Of a stretch of DNA of 14,346 bases, positions 1 through 6,362 are shown piece after piece. This DNA is from Erysipelotrichaceae bacterium. GTDB lineage: Bacteria > Bacillota_I > Bacilli_A > Erysipelotrichales > Coprobacillaceae. How positions within the stretch are numbered: the first letter of the stretch is position 1; each line of letters opens with the position of its first letter. The stretch spans positions 1 to 14,346 of the forward strand of contig JAJQDJ010000201.1 in NCBI GenBank assembly GCA_021202205.1, written 5' to 3'. Below the pieces are notes generated by a model. That model was not told the origin of the DNA. It saw nothing but the letters and a program-made list of their open reading frames with translations, and searched no databases. Both the position numbers and the translations under genes were made by a program.

Positions 1-63
1 CCGTAAAGTCATTAACATATAATTTCTTAAAAATAAACTTAATGACATTGCCATTTGGTGCTT

Positions 64-681
64 TTATCTTATAAAATTAGTACGCTGGAATTCTTCTTTT
101 TCAGGAAGTCCATATTTTTCTTTGCCATCCGTAATACATTTCATTAAAAATGACATATTTCTAGCTAAAACGCGCATTGTTTGTAGTCCTTCTGCGTCTT
201 TTGATGCTTCACTTATTTCTCGACCATGAATTGCATTTCAATATTGACTGGATGCAATAGGCATACCAGATATTGCAAAAAACTTATTGATTTCATCATA
301 TGTTGCTGAAATACCACCACGTCTTGCGACAACTGCACTGGCTCCAACTTTCATGGTTTTATCAAAGGTAGTACTATAAAATAATCTTGTAAGAAAAGCT
401 ATTAAAGTGGCATTGGCAGAGGAAAAATAAACAGGTGTACCAACAACGATACCATCACATTCTTCTAATTTTTGAGAAACTTCATTCACGTTATCATTAA
501 ATACACACTTATTATGTGTCTTACAATACATACAACCAATACATCCTCTTATATCCTTATGTCCAATATGTAACATTTCTGTTTCGATATTTTCTGTTTC
601 AAATATCTTTTCCATTTCGTGTAAGGCAATATAGGTATTGCCTTTAACATGAGGACTACCATTAATCATTAATACTTTCAT
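64..681 (-). pseudogene. NADPH-dependent FMN reductase-like flavoprotein, interrupted by an in-frame TGA
   Basis: Flavodoxin-fold NAD(P)H:FMN oxidoreductase-like protein, last gene of the minus-strand reductase operon. The start is ATG at 681, where MKVLMINGSP begins and a GGAGG sits just upstream; an earlier in-frame ATG at 735 lacks this support. Visible features are the FMN phosphate loop GSPHVKGNT (residues 8-16), a CxxCxxC-type cysteine cluster (CIGCMYC, about residues 47-53) and GTPVYFSSANA, typical of this family. Codon 148 (240-238) is TGA, directly after SSQY. The frame then continues with NAIHGREISEASKDAEG and on to a TAA at 66-64, giving 205 codons, a normal family length. Relatives generally carry YWN..HG here, so the TGA most likely replaces TGG (Trp). 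The start overlaps the end of the hydrolase gene by 20 nt. The truncated 147-residue product would lack the C-terminal helices. It could be a real nonsense mutation or a base error. Confidence 0.8.
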
Positions 682-1561
682 TTTTGACCTCCATTTGTTT
701 TTCCCAAAAATTGATTGCGTCATAAATCCATCCATCTGCTATTGTGTCAATACCCAGTCCAAAACCATGGGATAGACCTTTATAACAATGTAATTCTGTA
801 GGAATATGCAATATATCTAAGAGTTCTAATCTCTTCTTCATGAAATCAGAATCAGCTATATAATCATTTGTACCCACACATACATAGGTAGGGGCATCAT
901 AAGCTGAAACATGATCATAGCCTGTATATTGCATAATAACGGCATCAGCTTGTGGAATATCATCATTGGTATATGATGCAAGATTTTTCTTGTTGCCAAG
1001 CACGGCTGCCATTCTAGCACCTGCAGAACCACCCCATAACGAATAGTGATTTTTATTAATTTTTAATTCATCTCCATGATGATATAGAAATGTGATCGCT
1101 TGAGCTAAATCTTCATAAGAATGATTGACTCTATAAATCAGGGCAAATGCATTATATCCTTTTTCACTTAATGCTAAAGCATGAGGAAAGCTATCATGCA
1201 TAGCACCTACATAGCTAAAACCACCACCAGCATTACATATTGCAAAAGGTGCATCACTTTTTCCTTTAAAAAAGAAGAGTCCTGTGTCATGTTTTGATGG
1301 GTCATGCTTCATTTCTTCTAGAGAGTAGATGTTATAAAATATGGGATGTTTTTGAGCATCTTTATTGAGTGAATTGATGATTTTAATAGTTTGACTGACT
1401 TGAATATGACTATACCAAAGGTAAATACGAGATGTACTTAACTCTTTGAGCGTCATATTTAAGGTAATAGGTCGATTGATTGGAAATAATAATCGACTAT
1501 ATCCTTGAAATGCAGGGAGTTTGAGAACTTCTTTTATTGTAGTATTTTCATTAATAGGCAT
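662..1561 (-). CDS. alpha/beta-hydrolase (esterase/lipase-like)
   Basis: A 299-residue cytoplasmic alpha/beta-hydrolase of the acetyl-esterase/BD-FAE-like kind; the substrate cannot be told from sequence. The N-terminal ~75 residues are an extra segment before the hydrolase core. The oxyanion-hole strand NAGGGFSYVG lies at 110-119, the nucleophile elbow is WGGSAGAR with Ser179, the likely catalytic acid is in VGTNDYIAD (Asp233 or Asp237), and the catalytic His265 is in GLSHGFGLG. There is no signal peptide. The ATG at 1561 overlaps the stop of the upstream aldo/keto reductase as TAATG, with GGAGG about 8 nt upstream, so translation is probably coupled. Its last codons contain the ribosome binding site of the following flavoprotein gene. 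The frame is intact. In this operon it may hydrolyse an ester or lactone made or consumed by the neighbouring reductases, which is inference. Confidence 0.85.
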   Translation of the reverse strand: MPINENTTIKEVLKLPAFQGYSRLLFPINRPITLNMTLKELSTSRIYLWYSHIQVSQTIKIINSLNKDAQKHPIFYNIYSLEEMKHDPSKHDTGLFFFKGKSDAPFAICNAGGGFSYVGAMHDSFPHALALSEKGYNAFALIYRVNHSYEDLAQAITFLYHHGDELKINKNHYSLWGGSAGARMAAVLGNKKNLASYTNDDIPQADAVIMQYTGYDHVSAYDAPTYVCVGTNDYIADSDFMKKRLELLDILHIPTELHCYKGLSHGFGLGIDTIADGWIYDAINFWEKQMEVKNESIND

Positions 1562-2529
1562 TAATGTCCTCCAAAAACATCAAAATCAATTGTATCTAAT
1601 AAATTATCAATCTCGTTAATCTCATCGGCTGTCAAATCTACATCACCAGCATGAAAGTTTTCCTGCAAACGTTCAATCTTTCTACTACCAGGAATAGGAA
1701 CAATGAAATCTTCTTTGCTTAACATCCATGCCAAAGAAAGTTGAGCCATGGTACAATTCTTCTTTTGTGATAATTCATTTAATAAGTTTAATAATTTTTC
1801 AGCTTTGTGTTATCCTTCTTCTTGATATTGAGGCATATTATTTCTAAAATCACCTTCACCAAATGAAGACTTAGGGGTAAATTTACCTGATAATAAACCA
1901 TTAGCCATTGGTGAAAAAGCAACATAGGTAATACCTAATTCCTTACATGTATCAAATAAATCTTCATGCCATCTAGCCATCATAGAATAACGGTTTTGAA
2001 TAGCTGTGACTGGACATATTGCATGAGCACGACGCAAATAATCTTCATTAGCTTCGGAAATACCCCAAGCTTTTATTTTGCCTTCATTGATTAATTCCTT
2101 CATCACACTTGCTACAACTTCAGGTTCAACATGAGGATCAATGCGATGTTGATAATACAAATCAATATAATCTGTTTGAAGTTTTTGAAGTGATCCTTCA
2201 ATAGATTTTCTAATTCTTTCAGGTGATGAATCCAATTCTAAATGATCACCTTTATGTTCTACTCCAAATTTGGTCGCAATAATAATTTTATCTCTTACAT
2301 CTTTTAAAGCAATACCTACTAATTCTTCATTATATGAAATACTTCCATCTGTATTTGTACCTGTATAACATTCAGCAGTATCAAAGAAATTATAACCTAA
2401 TTCATAAGCTTTTCTAATTGTTTCAATAGCTGTATTCTTATCTTCAGGTAAACCATACGCATGGGAAAATCCCATACATCCTAATCCTACAGAATTAATA
2501 AACATATTTGTCTTTCCTAATTGTCTCAT
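1561..2529 (-). pseudogene. aldo/keto reductase (long type), interrupted by an in-frame TAA
   Basis: NADP-dependent aldo/keto reductase of the ~325-residue type. It begins MRQLGKTNMFINSVGLGCMGFS. The catalytic tetrad is complete: Asp50 and Tyr55 in FFDTAECYTG, Lys87 in IIATKFG, His128 in LYYQHRID. The cofactor-binding C-terminal part is also present: PIPGSRKIERLQEN, then DLTADEINEIDNLL. Codon 240 (1812-1810) is TAA, right after MPQYQEEG. The same frame continues HKAEKLLNLLNELS and then AQLSLAWMLSKEDFIVPIPGSRK without a break to the true stop at 1563-1561. Relatives usually have EEGY.K at this place, so the TAA probably replaces a Tyr codon. The truncated product would lack the NADPH phosphate-binding segment and should be inactive. 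The start could be 2529 or 2535, since both ATGs overlap or abut the stop of the upstream oxidoreductase gene. The ATG at 1749 is an internal Met, not a gene start. Confidence 0.85.
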
Positions 2530-2531
2530 TT

Positions 2532-2948
2532 TCATTTTGTGATCATTCCTTTATAATTCATGCCATATAAACTAGCAAAACGTTTCATTGTATATTCACC
2601 AGCTTCTTCTTGCTGTTTTGTAGGCGCATAACCTTGAAATACAAAGTAAAAATCTTTCCCTTTCAACAAGCTTTCATCCACATGCTGATAAAAACAATCA
2701 ATCATATTACGAACGGCACCTGACATACTATGCCAATATAAAGGTGAACCTAAAACAATCATATCTGCTTCACTCATCTTATTAACTACTTCATCAAATT
2801 GATCATCATCAAAAGATTGACCATAACTATAAATCTTATAATCGACTAAATGTAACGTTTCATATTCTTTATCTTTTAGAAACTTCTTTGTTAAATTAAC
2901 TGTATTTCCATTCTTATTTGGACTACCATTAATAAATAATATCTTCAT
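2532..2948 (-). CDS. small NAD(P)H-dependent flavodoxin-fold oxidoreductase
   Basis: A 138-residue flavodoxin-fold protein of the NADPH-dependent FMN reductase/NAD(P)H oxidoreductase family, expected to be cytoplasmic with bound FMN. The FMN phosphate loop is GSPNKNGNT near the N-terminus, and GSPLYWHSMSGAVRNMIDCFY forms the isoalloxazine-side loop and following helix. The C-terminus EYTMKRFASLYGMNYKGMITK matches the short members of the family, so this is not a truncation. I place the start at 2948 (MKILFINGSP), where GGAGGAAAGAAAATG gives a good ribosome binding site; the upstream in-frame ATG at 2969 has none. It starts 13 nt after the preceding reductase gene, and its TGA stop overlaps the start region of the next one. 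The electron acceptor is unknown; quinones, azo or nitro compounds are usual for the fold. Confidence 0.85.
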   Translation of the reverse strand: MKILFINGSPNKNGNTVNLTKKFLKDKEYETLHLVDYKIYSYGQSFDDDQFDEVVNKMSEADMIVLGSPLYWHSMSGAVRNMIDCFYQHVDESLLKGKDFYFVFQGYAPTKQQEEAGEYTMKRFASLYGMNYKGMITK

Positions 2949-2961
2949 TTTCTTTCCTCCG

Positions 2962-3831
2962 TTAATCATGAATTTTTCTATTTACACACATTCTTACAAA
3001 ATCAGGATCAAAGTGTTTTGTTCTAGTACCACCATATCCTTTATCTAAAGTTGAAATACTTGTCATATCTTCGTCACTTAATTCAAAATCAAATACATCG
3101 ATATTTTCAATAATTCTTTCAACATGAGTTGATTTAGGTATCACTACTACATCTCTTTGAATATTCCAACGAAGTAATATTTGACCAACTGATTTATGAT
3201 ATTTTTCAGCTATCTCTATCAACAATTTTTCGTCAAAAGGATTATATCTTCCTCCACCTAATGGTGCCCATGCTTCAGGAACAACGTTATAATAATTCAT
3301 TGTTTCAATTGCATCTTCTTGAGTAAAATAAGGATGTAATTCTATTTGATTTACCATTGGTTTAATGTCTACAGTTTCACAAAAATTAGTTAAAATATTA
3401 GGATAAAAGTTTGAAACGCCAATAGCTTTTAACTTTCCATCCTTGTAACTATCTTCTATAGCACGCCAGGAAGCAAAATAATCACCCATAGCTTGATGCA
3501 ATAAATACAAATCGAAATACTCTAATCCACTCTTTTTTAATGAATTTTCAATTCCTTCTTTTGCCGTTTCATAATTATGCATATCCTGCACCCATAATTT
3601 TGATGTAATAAACAATTCTTCTCTAGTGCAAATACCATCATTGATAGCTCTTTTAACAGCTGCGCCTACAGCATCTTCATTCATATAAGATGCTGCTGTA
3701 TCAATCAAACGATAACCATGTTTGATAGCTTCATATACAATGTTTTCACATTCCTTTTTATCTGGCACTTGAAATACACCAAGACCTAACATAGGCATCT
3801 TTAATCCATTGTTTAATGTAATATAGTTCAT
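2962..3831 (-). CDS. aldo/keto reductase (2,5-diketo-D-gluconate reductase-like, intact)
   Basis: A 289-residue NADPH-dependent aldo/keto reductase of the short AKR5-like group, and the only aldo/keto reductase of the three here without a lesion. It begins MNYITLNNGLKMPMLGLGVF. The catalytic tetrad is Asp44 and Tyr49 (LIDTAASYMNE), Lys78 (FITSKLW) and His112 (YLLHQAM). The cofactor end has VIPKSTHVERIIENIDVFDF. The start at 3831 is preferred over the ATG at 3837: the latter is almost inside the GGGGAGG ribosome binding site, while 3831 sits at normal spacing. It is closely related to the broken reductase immediately upstream, sharing the YHKS..QI.L(R/K)W and (I/L)ENID(V/L)FDF blocks, so the pair looks like an old tandem duplication. 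The substrate cannot be assigned; it would reduce an aldehyde or ketone to an alcohol. Confidence 0.9.
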   Translation of the reverse strand: MNYITLNNGLKMPMLGLGVFQVPDKKECENIVYEAIKHGYRLIDTAASYMNEDAVGAAVKRAINDGICTREELFITSKLWVQDMHNYETAKEGIENSLKKSGLEYFDLYLLHQAMGDYFASWRAIEDSYKDGKLKAIGVSNFYPNILTNFCETVDIKPMVNQIELHPYFTQEDAIETMNYYNVVPEAWAPLGGGRYNPFDEKLLIEIAEKYHKSVGQILLRWNIQRDVVVIPKSTHVERIIENIDVFDFELSDEDMTSISTLDKGYGGTRTKHFDPDFVRMCVNRKIHD

Positions 3832-3833
3832 TT

Positions 3834-4678
3834 TCATTCCTCCCCATCAACATCTGGTATTGTCGTTGCTAGCATATGTTGTGATTTTTCAGCAGCAATA
3901 TATAATGGTTGATGTTTATTTAATGTAGCTATTTGATTCATTTCATCATCTGTTAATGTAAAATCAAACAAATCAATATTCTCTAATATATGGTTTTCAC
4001 TCTTGCTACCAGGCACTGCACTAAATCCCATTTGGGTATGCCATTTTAAGATAATCTGAGAAGCTGATTTATGATATTTATCTGCTAATGTACAAATAAT
4101 TTTCTCATTCAACAAATCCTTATTGCCATGGCCTAATGGATACCAGGATTGTAAAACAATACCATTTTGCTCACAAAAATCTTTAACATGCTCATCAGGA
4201 TAATAAGGATGACATTCTAATTGCATAATTACGGGTTTAATTTCACATATATCAAGTATTTCTTGAATTTGTGCTACTTTAAAATTAGATAAACCTAAAG
4301 ATTTAATCTTTCCTTCTTTATAAGCTTTCTCCATCATATGATAACCTGCTATATAATTATTTAAATGATGATGTAACAACATAAGATCAACATATTCAAC
4401 ATATAATCTTTCTAAAGTCTTATCAATTGCACCAACCATTTCATAAAATGTCGGTGCTAATTTTGTTTCAATAAATATATTTTTCTATCAATTCCTGATT
4501 TCTTAATACCTCTACCAACACTTTTTTCATTGGTATAACGGTTGGCTGTATCAATAAGTTGATATCCGTTTTTTAAAGCAAATGCTACATTATCTTCTAT
4601 TTGTTTACCAAATTGACCAATTGTTCCAAATCCTATAGCTGGTATCAGTATATCATTACTTAATTGTATTGTATTCAT
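3834..4678 (-). pseudogene. aldo/keto reductase (short type), 1-base frameshift in an A-run
   Basis: First gene of the reductase operon. ATG at 4678 is preceded by an AAAAGGAGG ribosome binding site. The N-terminal part MNTIQLSNDILIPAIGFGT continues through LIDTANRYTNE (catalytic Asp and Tyr) to GIKKSGIDRK, then goes out of frame and meets a TAG after YLLKQN near 4457. Shifting by one base in the run of five T (plus strand) at 4480-4484 restores KNIFIETKLAPTFYEMVGAI with the catalytic Lys. After this come LMLLHHHL with the catalytic His and the cofactor-binding VPGSKSENHILENIDLFDF. The repaired protein would be 281 residues, normal for the family. The expected run is six A on the coding strand and five are present. 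No good ribosome binding site precedes the Met at 4439, so the second part is probably not made alone unless ribosomes slip at the A-run. The TGA stop overlaps the start region of the next gene. Confidence 0.85.
4480..4484 (-). repeat. A5 homopolymer at the frameshift of the first aldo/keto reductase
   Basis: On the coding (minus) strand GATAGAAAAATATA contains five A where the repaired frame needs six (GAT AGA AAA AAT ATA). One base added here joins the two halves of an otherwise complete aldo/keto reductase. The tract is short for a classical phase-variation repeat, but such A-runs are also favoured sites of slippage by RNA polymerase, the ribosome and some sequencing chemistries. Confidence 0.7.
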
Positions 4679-4761
4679 AGTTTTCCTCCTTTTCTATATT
4701 TTATGACTAGTGAGAAAATATGTACAATACCGATAATTTAATCAATCATAACAAAAACGCA

Positions 4762-4831
4762 TAGTGAAATCGGATAATATAGTTGAAAATTCAACTAAAT
4801 ACTATATGATAATAGTGGATTTAGTCAACTA
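4762..4831. promoter_or_regulatory. MarR-type operator pair between the divergent units
   Basis: TAGTTGAAAATTCAACTA (4780-4797) is a perfect palindrome with 8-base arms and an AA centre. A second, degenerate copy, TAGTGGATTTAGTCAACTA, lies at 4813-4831, with centres about 33 bp apart, roughly three helical turns. A half-site-like TAGTGAAA occurs at 4762-4769 and TAGTGAGAA at 4708-4716. The first palindrome covers the -35 box of the MarR promoter and the second covers its start region. This is the arrangement expected for an autorepressed MarR-family gene that may also control the divergent reductase operon. The binding protein is inferred from proximity. Confidence 0.7.
4783..4810 (+). promoter_or_regulatory. 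sigma-A promoter of the marR-GNAT unit
   Basis: TTGAAA (4783-4788), a 16-base spacer and TATGAT (4805-4810) make a good vegetative promoter, with an expected start near 4817, about 30 nt before the MarR ATG. It is embedded between the two operator-like repeats. A GATAAT at 4808-4813 is an alternative -10 with a longer spacer. For the divergent minus-strand operon I see no equally convincing -35/-10 pair; TAAAAT at 4704-4699 on the minus strand with a weak TTGTAC upstream is the best candidate. Confidence 0.6.
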
Positions 4832-4846
4832 ATTGGAGGTGAATAT

Positions 4847-5299
4847 ATGGATAGAACGTTTGTAGAAAAGGTAAGAGAATTTAACCGTTATTATTTAGTG
4901 GCTATGAATCTTTTGGGTAACCATTATTTAGACAGTGAATATTCAGCAAGTGATGCAAGAGTATTGTTTGAACTTTATGACAATAATGGATGTAACGCTA
5001 AAGATATTGTTGAATCATTACATATAGATAAGAGTTATTTAAGTAAAATTTTAGCGAAATATGAAAAACAAGGTTATCTAGATAGAATACCTTCTATTAA
5101 AGATAAGAGATATTATGATTTATACTTAAATGATAAGGGTAAAGCCATGGCAGAAGAATTAATGGAAAAATCTAATGTTGATATAGCTAATATATTGCAA
5201 CATTTAGATAATGAACAACAACAATTGTTTATACAATCATTAGAAACCATTACAAGATTATTAAGAAAGGAAGATAGTGATGAAAGTTGTACCATATAG
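4847..5299 (+). CDS. MarR-family winged helix-turn-helix transcriptional regulator
   Basis: A 150-residue dimeric DNA-binding regulator of the MarR family. The N-terminal helices (about 1-40) and the C-terminal helix pair (about 97-145) would form the dimer interface. The winged HTH lies at about 43-98, with NAKDIVESLHIDKSYLSKIL as helix-turn-helix and IPSIKDKRYYDLYLNDKG as the wing. Its GGAGGTGA ribosome binding site at 4834-4841 is near consensus. The gene sits divergently from the reductase operon, with two palindromic sites around its own promoter, the classical layout of a MarR repressor controlling itself and a neighbouring detoxification operon. The ligand is unknown. The closely related regulators that I recall are fused to a GNAT domain in one protein; here the two are separate overlapping genes, with the MarR frame ending 20 nt inside the GNAT gene. 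The MarR assignment is firm, the target set is inferred. Confidence 0.9.
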   Translation: MDRTFVEKVREFNRYYLVAMNLLGNHYLDSEYSASDARVLFELYDNNGCNAKDIVESLHIDKSYLSKILAKYEKQGYLDRIPSIKDKRYYDLYLNDKGKAMAEELMEKSNVDIANILQHLDNEQQQLFIQSLETITRLLRKEDSDESCTI

Positions 5300-5744
5300 T
5301 ACGGAATTAAAACAGGAATTTATTGAAATGAATAAAAAATGGATTGAAGACATGTTTAAAATTGAACCATTAGATATCGAAGAACTCAATAATATAGAGT
5401 CATCGATTGATAAAGGTGGACAAATATTTTACACATTAGATGATGATAATGAAGTGATGGCTTGTTGTATGATAGCTCCTAGAGATGATGGAGATTGGAA
5501 AATCTTGAAGTTTGCGGCTAAAGATGAATATAAGGGTCGAGGTGCAGGAAAACTATGTTTACAGGCTTGCATCGATTATGCTAAAGAAAAACATGTTGAA
5601 AAGATTATTATTGTTTCTAATCATAAATGTGAAGCAGCTGTTCATTTATATCGCAAATTTGGGTTTGTTGAAATTCCTGTTGATAGAAAACAATTTCCTT
5701 TTGATAGAGCAAGCATTGCTTTTGAAATGATTCTTGACAATTAA
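5280..5744 (+). CDS. GNAT-family N-acetyltransferase
   Basis: A 154-residue acetyl-CoA-dependent N-acetyltransferase. The acetyl-CoA pyrophosphate loop is YKGRGAGKLC (residues 84-93), preceded by the usual beta-strand WKILKFAAKDE and followed by helix alpha3. The second half has IIIVSNHKCEAAVHLYRKFGF (about 110-129), the typical SN..A..LY.K.GF motif B of GNAT proteins. I use ATG at 5280, with AAAGGA 8-9 nt upstream; a GTG at 5277 is possible. It overlaps the end of the MarR gene by 20 nt in another frame, so it should be translationally coupled to it. The acceptor is unknown. Proteins with a MarR domain directly before GNAT are common in Firmicutes, so acetylation of a small toxic amine, or of the inducer, is a reasonable guess but only that. 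Confidence 0.88.
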   Translation: MKVVPYSTELKQEFIEMNKKWIEDMFKIEPLDIEELNNIESSIDKGGQIFYTLDDDNEVMACCMIAPRDDGDWKILKFAAKDEYKGRGAGKLCLQACIDYAKEKHVEKIIIVSNHKCEAAVHLYRKFGFVEIPVDRKQFPFDRASIAFEMILDN

Positions 5745-5761
5745 GTAAAATTTGATACAAT
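5734..5761 (+). promoter_or_regulatory. sigma-A promoter at the 3' end of the GNAT gene
   Basis: TTGACA (5734-5739), a 16-base spacer and TACAAT (5756-5761): a consensus -35 and a 5/6 -10. It overlaps the last GNAT codons. Initiation would fall near 5768, only about 60 nt before the U-tract of a strong intrinsic terminator, so the expected product is a short RNA or an attenuated leader. Confidence 0.6.
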
Positions 5762-5767
5762 GCAAGT

Positions 5768-5838
5768 GTTCAAGAGTGAACATGTGGTTAACTGGGTAAG
5801 GCACTAGAAATATCTAATCCTTAGCCAGTTTTTGTTTT
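5768..5838 (+). ncRNA. candidate short structured RNA or leader
   Basis: The stretch from the predicted start near 5768 to the U-tract has two hairpins. The first is TGTTCA-AGAG-TGAACA (5767-5782), a 6-bp perfect stem at the very 5' end of the predicted transcript. The second is the terminator stem described separately, with an inner UAGA/UCUA helix. No open reading frame fits between them. I do not recognise a known riboswitch class. It could be an independent small RNA of about 70 nt, an attenuator in front of the ATP synthase operon, or simply the end of the marR-GNAT transcript with a fortuitous promoter. Confidence 0.35.
5790..5838 (+). terminator. intrinsic terminator after the marR-GNAT unit
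   Basis: AACTGG (5790-5795) pairs with CCAGTT (5825-5830), and TAAGG (5797-5801) pairs with CCTTA (5819-5823), with a single G/G opposition between them. An inner TAGA/TCTA helix narrows the apical loop to AATA. The stem is followed by TTTTTGTTTT. It should stop transcription from MarR-GNAT and from the promoter at 5734-5761, separating them from the ATP synthase operon. Confidence 0.85.
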
Positions 5839-5928
5839 ATGAAATGAACGATGTTAATTTTTTGTTTAAATATTCACAAAATATCTATATTTTTTATTGA
5901 GTTCATGTTAAGATAATAAACGGAATAT

Positions 5929-5943
5929 ATCTTATGATAAGAT
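5929..5943. promoter_or_regulatory. palindrome next to the ATP synthase promoter
   Basis: ATCTTATGATAAGAT is a perfect 7-base inverted repeat around a single G, ending 2 bp before the -35 box of the atp promoter. Its position suits a regulator binding site, but the AT-rich setting makes chance occurrence possible and I cannot name a matching factor. Confidence 0.35.
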
Positions 5944-5945
5944 TA

Positions 5946-5975
5946 TTGGAAATATTGGGAATACTTTGGTATAAT
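5946..5975 (+). promoter_or_regulatory. promoter of the ATP synthase operon
   Basis: TTGGAA (5946-5951), an 18-base spacer and a perfect TATAAT (5970-5975) preceded by TGG, an extended -10 (TGn). Initiation near 5982 would leave a leader of about 22 nt carrying the AAGGAG ribosome binding site of the first gene. The ATG inside the -10 region (5974) is therefore not the atpI start. Confidence 0.7.
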
Positions 5976-6003
5976 GACACATATTTCAATAAGGAGTAAG
6001 AAA

Positions 6004-6357
6004 ATGAATGAAAAAGATATTTATAAAAATTCAATTTATTTATTGATCATTGGCTGTCTCTTATTTGGAATAATAGGATTATGTCTTAGAGATATTTCGT
6101 TTATCTTAGGATTTATTCTAGGGTATGTTATTAATTGTTTGGTCTTTTATCTCAATATTAAGATGACTGATACAATTCTTGCTTTAGGAAGATGGGCACC
6201 ACTTATTGTAGTGATTATCTTAATTCTAAAGTTAGGTTTATATGCTGCGGGATTTTTATTAGCTATTAAAACAGCGTACTTTCATCTTATAGGTGTCTTG
6301 GTGGGATATTTAGTCACAAAATTAACGATTTATGTAGAAGGGTATAAAAGGAGGTGA
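6004..6357 (+). CDS. atpI: ATP synthase subunit I (AtpI-like membrane protein)
   Basis: A 117-residue membrane protein at the head of the ATP synthase operon. Four hydrophobic segments lie at roughly 10-28, 32-51, 60-83 and 87-108 of MNEKDIYKNS..., with a basic tail GYKRR. AtpI proteins are poorly conserved; in several bacteria they assist c-ring assembly or stability, and identification here rests on position, size and topology. The start at 6004 has AAGGAG about 8 nt upstream and lies downstream of the predicted transcription start, while the more upstream ATG at 5974 lies within the promoter. The final codons AGG AGG TGA double as the ribosome binding site for the next gene, so translation of the two is probably coupled. 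Confidence 0.8.
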   Translation: MNEKDIYKNSIYLLIIGCLLFGIIGLCLRDISFILGFILGYVINCLVFYLNIKMTDTILALGRWAPLIVVIILILKLGLYAAGFLLAIKTAYFHLIGVLVGYLVTKLTIYVEGYKRR

Positions 6358-6362
6358 AGTGA

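Noticed and set aside
8..46. Inverted repeat GTCATTAA/TTAATGAC past the end of the reductase operon as a terminator
   Set aside because: The arms are only 8 bp, AT-rich, with a 23-nt loop, and no proper T-run follows on the minus strand. It is too weak to call.
238..240. TGA read as tryptophan genome-wide (Mollicutes-type code)
   Set aside because: Conserved Trp positions in the window use TGG, and TGA ends several genes at the expected place (atpI at 6357, the oxidoreductase at 2532, the first aldo/keto reductase at 3834). A single local mutation is simpler.
1561..1749. A separate small gene starting at the ATG at 1749
   Set aside because: It is the C-terminal part of the aldo/keto reductase in the same frame behind the TAA. 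There is no ribosome binding site and the Met is internal to the fold.
3834..4439. An independent short aldo/keto reductase starting at the Met at 4439
   Set aside because: The N-terminal strand and the catalytic Asp/Tyr/Lys are encoded upstream in the shifted frame. No ribosome binding site precedes 4439.
5512..5730. Open frame of 72 codons on the plus strand inside the GNAT gene
   Set aside because: It is out of frame with a clear GNAT protein that has motifs A and B, and has no good ribosome binding site.
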